A stretch of 18,428 nucleotides of DNA from UBA8437 sp003445035. Its GTDB lineage: Bacteria; Planctomycetota; Planctomycetia; Planctomycetales; Planctomycetaceae. The position numbers were made by a program, and so were the translations under genes. How positions within the stretch are numbered: position 1 is the stretch's first letter; each line of letters opens with the position of its first letter. This document shows, piece by piece, positions 15,653-18,428 of this stretch. A model generated the notes under the pieces. That model was not told where the DNA came from and did not search any database. It saw only the letters and a program-made list of their open reading frames with translations. The stretch is from the NCBI GenBank assembly GCA_937901285.1, contig CALCHI010000093.1, positions 1 through 18,428 of the forward strand, written 5' to 3'.

Positions 15653-16666
15653 TCAGATGGTCCGTCCCACCGCCTCGGCCACTGCCCGGCACCGGGTCAT
15701 CGTGTCGCTGAACTGTTCAGGAGTCAGTGACTGGGCCCCGTCGCTGAGTGCCTCGGCGGGTTCGGGGTGGACCTCGATGATCAAACCGTCGCAATCGGCC
15801 GCAACGGCTGCCGCAGCCATGGTCGGGACCAGTGAGGCGATTCCGGTGCCGTGGCTGGGGTCGATGACGATCGGCAGGTGGGTCCGTTCGCGGAGGAACG
15901 GCACCGTGGCCAGGGGCAGTGTGAAGCGGGTGTGAGTTTCGAACGAGCGGATCCCGCGTTCGCAGAGCACGACATGGGGGTTGCCCTGGTCGAGAATGTA
16001 CTCGGCTGCCAGCAAGAACTCGTCGATGGACGCCGACGGACCACGTTTCAACAGCACCGGCTTGTCGGTTTCTCCGACCGCTTGCAACAGGTGGTAGTTC
16101 TGCATGTTCCGTGCTCCGATCTGAAGCACATCGGCGTAGGCACCGACCAACGCCACGTGTTCGGGAGTCATCACCTCGGTCACGACTGCCAGGCCGGTTT
16201 CCTCGCGGGCCGCTGCGAGCAGTTTCAGGCCCTCCTCCTTGAGTCCCTGGAACGAGTAAGGACTGGTGCGGGGTTTGAAGGCTCCGCCACGAAGTCCGGT
16301 GGCTCCGGATGCCTGGACGGCGCGAGCGGACTCAAGAATCTGTTGCTCGCTCTCGACCGAGCACGGTCCGGCGATCACGCCGATGTGACCGCCGCCGAGG
16401 ACGAGGTCTAAAGCCCGCACGGTGGTCGGCTCGTCCTTGGTCTCTCGACTGGCCACCTTGTACGGGGCCAGGATCGGCACGACCTTGTCGACCTCATCCA
16501 GCCCGGACAGTGTTTCCCGTTCGCCATTCCGTTTTTCGCCGATGGCCGCGATCACGGTCCGCTCGGTGCCAACGATCACGTGGGCTTTCAGGCCCATCGA
16601 TTCGATCCGTGACGCAACCAACTGGACCATCTCGTCGGTGGCCCGCTGTTTCATGACAACAATCAT
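15653..16666 (-). CDS. aroF: 3-deoxy-7-phosphoheptulonate synthase (DAHP synthase), AroF type
   Basis: A 337-residue enzyme for the first step of the shikimate pathway: phosphoenolpyruvate plus erythrose 4-phosphate give DAHP. Start ATG 16666 has AGGA five bases upstream. Residues 1-70 form the ferredoxin-like regulatory domain of the Thermotoga-type enzymes, which confers Phe/Tyr feedback inhibition there. The barrel shows GPCSVES (100-106), KPRTSPYSFQG (131-141), LKRGPSAS and IDPSHGTG. Predicted metal ligands C102, H272, E298 and D309 fall at the same numbers I recall for the T. maritima enzyme, which supports the start chosen over the in-frame upstream codon at 16714 (which would place 16 extra residues inside the terminator U-tract). 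It has its own promoter and a leader of about 300 bases that looks like a Trp-responsive attenuator. Cytoplasmic. Confidence 0.96.
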   Translation of the reverse strand: MIVVMKQRATDEMVQLVASRIESMGLKAHVIVGTERTVIAAIGEKRNGERETLSGLDEVDKVVPILAPYKVASRETKDEPTTVRALDLVLGGGHIGVIAGPCSVESEQQILESARAVQASGATGLRGGAFKPRTSPYSFQGLKEEGLKLLAAAREETGLAVVTEVMTPEHVALVGAYADVLQIGARNMQNYHLLQAVGETDKPVLLKRGPSASIDEFLLAAEYILDQGNPHVVLCERGIRSFETHTRFTLPLATVPFLRERTHLPIVIDPSHGTGIASLVPTMAAAAVAADCDGLIIEVHPEPAEALSDGAQSLTPEQFSDTMTRCRAVAEAVGRTI

Positions 16667-16712
16667 CTTTGTCCTCGATGGCCCACTGGGGGCGAAGGAA
16701 ACTGGGGTTCTC

Positions 16713-16754
16713 AAACAGAAAACGCCCCGGAATCCTCGTGGGATTCCGGGGCGT
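16713..16754 (-). terminator. aroF: Intrinsic terminator in the aroF leader (attenuator terminator)
   Basis: On the minus strand ACGCCCCGGAATCC (16754-16741) pairs perfectly with GGATTCCGGGGCGT (16735-16722) around a five-base loop, 14 bp in all, followed by TTTTCTGTTT. It lies 47 bases before the aroF start codon. A promoter and leader ORF lie between it and the ceramidase-like gene upstream. Without the pairing partner at 16807-16820 it could be read simply as that gene's distant terminator. Confidence 0.9.
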
Positions 16755-16824
16755 GAGGTCTTGCGTGATTTGTTTGTTCCCGTCTATTCGGAACAACCGC
16801 TGGACCGCCCCGGGAATCCCGGGC
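16740..16824 (-). promoter_or_regulatory. aroF: Candidate antiterminator pairing of the aroF attenuator
   Basis: On the minus strand GGGATTCCCGGGGC (16820-16807) can pair with GCCCCGGAATCCC (16752-16740): eight pairs, one bulged C at 16812, five more pairs, then G16806-C16753. The second partner is the 5' arm of the terminator, so the two structures exclude each other. The first partner can also fold on itself (16824-16807: GCCC and GGG against CCC and GGGC around ATT), which would block the antiterminator. A separate seven-pair hairpin (16796-16790 with 16780-16774) holds the leader stop codon in its loop. Confidence 0.7.
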
Positions 16825-16897
16825 TGGTAAACAAGAACCGATGCCACCACCAGCAATTACTGGGGTTGCTGCGACGATTTTGCGTCCGGCGCGGCAT
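16784..16897 (-). CDS. Leader peptide of aroF with Trp-Trp-Trp-His-Arg-Phe-Leu-Phe
   Basis: A 37-codon ORF from ATG 16897 to TAG 16784, with AGGA nine bases before the ATG. Residues 15-23 are CWWWHRFLF; the three TGG codons occupy 16852-16844. Its codons 25-31 lie on the segment that can pair with the terminator arm. A ribosome stalled at the Trp codons would cover roughly to 16830, leaving that segment free to form the antiterminator. A moving ribosome would mask it while the terminator forms. Three consecutive Trp codons in so short an ORF are very unlikely by chance. The peptide is basic before the Trp run and has no other recognisable domain; its sequence need not matter beyond the control codons. 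Translation is inferred. Confidence 0.7.
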   Translation of the reverse strand: MPRRTQNRRSNPSNCWWWHRFLFTSPGFPGRSSGCSE

Positions 16898-16971
16898 CTG
16901 TGTTGGTCCTGGGTTGTTCGAAGAAGGTCGAGACCGGACACCCACAGAGCGGCCCGTCCGCCTCTGCGGCA

Positions 16972-17001
16972 ATACTAGGTATCCACCACGATCAAGGTCA
17001 A
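16972..17001 (-). promoter_or_regulatory. aroF: Promoter of the aroF leader
   Basis: On the minus strand TTGACC (17001-16996) and TAGTAT (16977-16972) are 18 bases apart, matching five and four of six consensus positions. The likely start is near A16965, giving about 68 bases before the leader ATG and about 300 before aroF. The promoter begins just after the stop of the ceramidase-like gene at 17024. ATAC-CTA-GTAT (16982-16972), a short dyad, overlaps the -10 and might be an operator half, though it is weak. Confidence 0.6.
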
Positions 17002-17023
17002 CCGCGGGGCCGCCCCCGTCGGC

Positions 17024-18428
17024 TCATTTGGGATTGGCCTTCTTCTTCGGGGTTTTCTCCTTGTCGGTTAGTGTCCGAATACGGAGATTGCGAACCGCCC
17101 CGGTGGTTTGCCAGGTCGAGAGCCCGAAGGGTTGCGAGAGGTCGACCTCGCCACGGATGCCGATTTTGCGTCCCTTGAGTTGCTGGTCGAGGATCTCTTT
17201 GCCGTCAATCCACCCGGTGATTCGTTGTTGAGTCACCCGCAGTCTCACGCGGTACCAGCGTCCGTTCTGAAATTCGTGATAGCCGGTGGTGTCGTTTTCG
17301 CTGGCGTCGAATCCATCGATGCTCGAAAGTCCACAGACGCCTCCCCCCCAGCCGCCCAGGATCAGGCTGCAGGGGTTCTTGCCGACACGGAACGTGAGCC
17401 CGCAGAAAAAGTCGTGCCCTTCGACCCGCATCGTGTCGAGCGTGACCTCGTAGTCCCAGTCCGGGGGTGGCTTGGCACGGTTCCAGGTCACTCCGGTCAT
17501 GTCGGCCCCCGTCTGGAGAATCATCTGCCCGTTCCGGACGACCACCTCCGCTTCGCCACCGAACTTCGTTTTCTTCCAACCGGACAGGCTCTTGCCGTCG
17601 AAGAGCAGCTGTCCGGGTCGGTTGGCGGAACGGGTGACCCGGGAACGGTTGTCGGCCGTCAGCGCGGTGACGGTCTTGACGATCTGGTTCTCGAGTCCGG
17701 CACGCCACTTGGAGGGTTTCTGGTAATAGACCATTGAAGTCTCACCCTCGTAGCCGCCCTCCTTGAGGACCCGTTCGGAGGCGATGTAGGCCATGACGTC
17801 GTTGGCGTACCCGGTGACCCAGACCGAACGACCTCCACGGCCGTGTCCCAGTTCTCTCTTCAGTCTCACGGCGTAGTCGACCACGACCTCTCCGCCCAGG
17901 GCGACCCAGGTCAGTCCGGTCCCGATCTGCCACGACTGGATTGGGTATGGGTAGGTGGGCAGGAGACGACCGTAAAGGTCGTATTGTTTGAGCAGGTTGC
18001 CGGCCCAGGCCTTCCGGTAGCGACTGCCGGTCTTCTGGACCTCCAGCAGCTCCTTTTTCTTGGGGAGGTTGTCGAAGGTCAGTTCGATGTTCTCGAAGCG
18101 AGTGGCGATGCGACCGGAGATCGGCGTGGTGGGGCCATCGAGCACGTGGTCGACGGCGACACCGAGCATGCGGCCGTATTTTCTGGCCAGTTCTTCCTTG
18201 CGCCGCGGCAGGGGATTCTGGTCGGCTCCGCAGCCGGCAAAGAACAGGGCCGTGGTGCCGGGATGACGGCCCTCGAGGTAGAGCTGTGCGAAGCCGGCGT
18301 AGTCGCCGCTCCACTTGTAGTAGCTCATGACAGTGTTGTGGCAGGCGTACCCGAAGATGACGGCTCGAAGGGTCCGGCCGTCGGGAGACGCGATCCGCAA
18401 CACGGGGACATCGTGATCGTAGGGGCCG
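17024..18428 (-). CDS. Neutral ceramidase-like protein fused to a DUF1080 domain, 5' truncated
   Basis: The frame stays open to the window edge (GPYDHDVPVLRIASPDGR precedes the first internal GTG), so the visible 467 residues are the C-terminal part of a longer protein. The first 240 residues resemble the neutral/alkaline non-lysosomal ceramidase family: VIFGYACHNTVM, SGDYAGFAQLYLE, LFFAGCGADQNPLPR and WVTGYANDVMAYIASERVLKEGGYEG. Planctomycete relatives are often of unknown substrate. After a linker, residues from about 270 to the end form a DUF1080 / 3-keto-disaccharide-hydrolase-like jelly-roll (LLFDGKSLSGWKK, NGQMILQ, RWYRVRLRV, GWIDGKEILDQQ, IGIRGEVDLSQPFGLSTW), ending in a Lys-rich tail. 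Probably exported, although the signal would lie outside the window. It ends 23 bases before the aroF promoter. Confidence 0.88.
   Translation of the reverse strand, partial: GPYDHDVPVLRIASPDGRTLRAVIFGYACHNTVMSYYKWSGDYAGFAQLYLEGRHPGTTALFFAGCGADQNPLPRRKEELARKYGRMLGVAVDHVLDGPTTPISGRIATRFENIELTFDNLPKKKELLEVQKTGSRYRKAWAGNLLKQYDLYGRLLPTYPYPIQSWQIGTGLTWVALGGEVVVDYAVRLKRELGHGRGGRSVWVTGYANDVMAYIASERVLKEGGYEGETSMVYYQKPSKWRAGLENQIVKTVTALTADNRSRVTRSANRPGQLLFDGKSLSGWKKTKFGGEAEVVVRNGQMILQTGADMTGVTWNRAKPPPDWDYEVTLDTMRVEGHDFFCGLTFRVGKNPCSLILGGWGGGVCGLSSIDGFDASENDTTGYHEFQNGRWYRVRLRVTQQRITGWIDGKEILDQQLKGRKIGIRGEVDLSQPFGLSTWQTTGAVRNLRIRTLTDKEKTPKKKANPK

Noticed and set aside
16755..16971. T-box or amino-acid riboswitch in the aroF leader
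   Set aside because: I found no T-box consensus and no known riboswitch fold. The Trp-rich ORF explains the leader better.

Overview
The window looks like chromosomal DNA from a GC-rich planctomycete (Planctomycetota, probably Planctomycetales). The main evidence is a set of families expanded in that phylum: two secreted DUF1501 proteins with twin-arginine signals, a large PSCyt1-DUF1549-DUF1553 cytochrome-type protein, a BBP7 beta-barrel porin, a Tat-exported Gfo/Idh/MocA oxidoreductase, and a ceramidase-like protein fused to DUF1080. I saw no phage genes, insertion sequences, CRISPR arrays, tRNAs or rRNAs.

Layout. Positions 1-3097 hold the end of a sugar-phosphate isomerase-like gene, then a Gfo/Idh/MocA oxidoreductase (-) and a DUF1501 gene (+) diverging from a shared 172-bp promoter region. 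Positions 3099-5198 hold a GNAT acetyltransferase (-) and a secreted protein with a CX4CH motif (+), also divergent. Positions 5195-7291 are a two-gene minus-strand unit (alpha/beta hydrolase, then an M20 ArgE/DapE-type deacylase). A 314-bp gap with three back-to-back inverted repeats precedes the BBP7 porin gene (7606-8973), which ends at a strong intrinsic terminator. A small two-helix membrane protein follows at 9327-9638. Positions 9757-14357 are a minus-strand pair (DUF1549/DUF1553 cytochrome protein, then DUF1501). Then come a secreted glycine-rich protein (14567-15502), a DAHP synthase (15653-16666), its long leader (about 16667-16965), and the 3' part of the ceramidase-like/DUF1080 gene, which runs off the window.

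The most interesting element is the DAHP synthase leader. On the minus strand it has, in order: a sigma70-like promoter; a 37-codon leader ORF with three consecutive Trp codons followed by His-Arg-Phe-Leu-Phe; a segment inside that ORF that can pair with the 5' arm of a terminator; and a 14-bp intrinsic terminator with a U-tract, about 50 nt before the start codon. This is the classical layout of ribosome-mediated transcription attenuation. It predicts that tryptophan (perhaps with phenylalanine) supply controls entry into the shikimate pathway. The enzyme also carries the N-terminal ferredoxin-like domain that gives feedback inhibition in related enzymes, so control may act at both the RNA and protein level.

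Second in interest is the row of three inverted repeats before the porin gene, which may be a structured 5' leader or a set of operators. The remaining genes are typical of planctomycete chromosomes and many have only family-level functions. All calls were made by reading the sequence; no database search was run.
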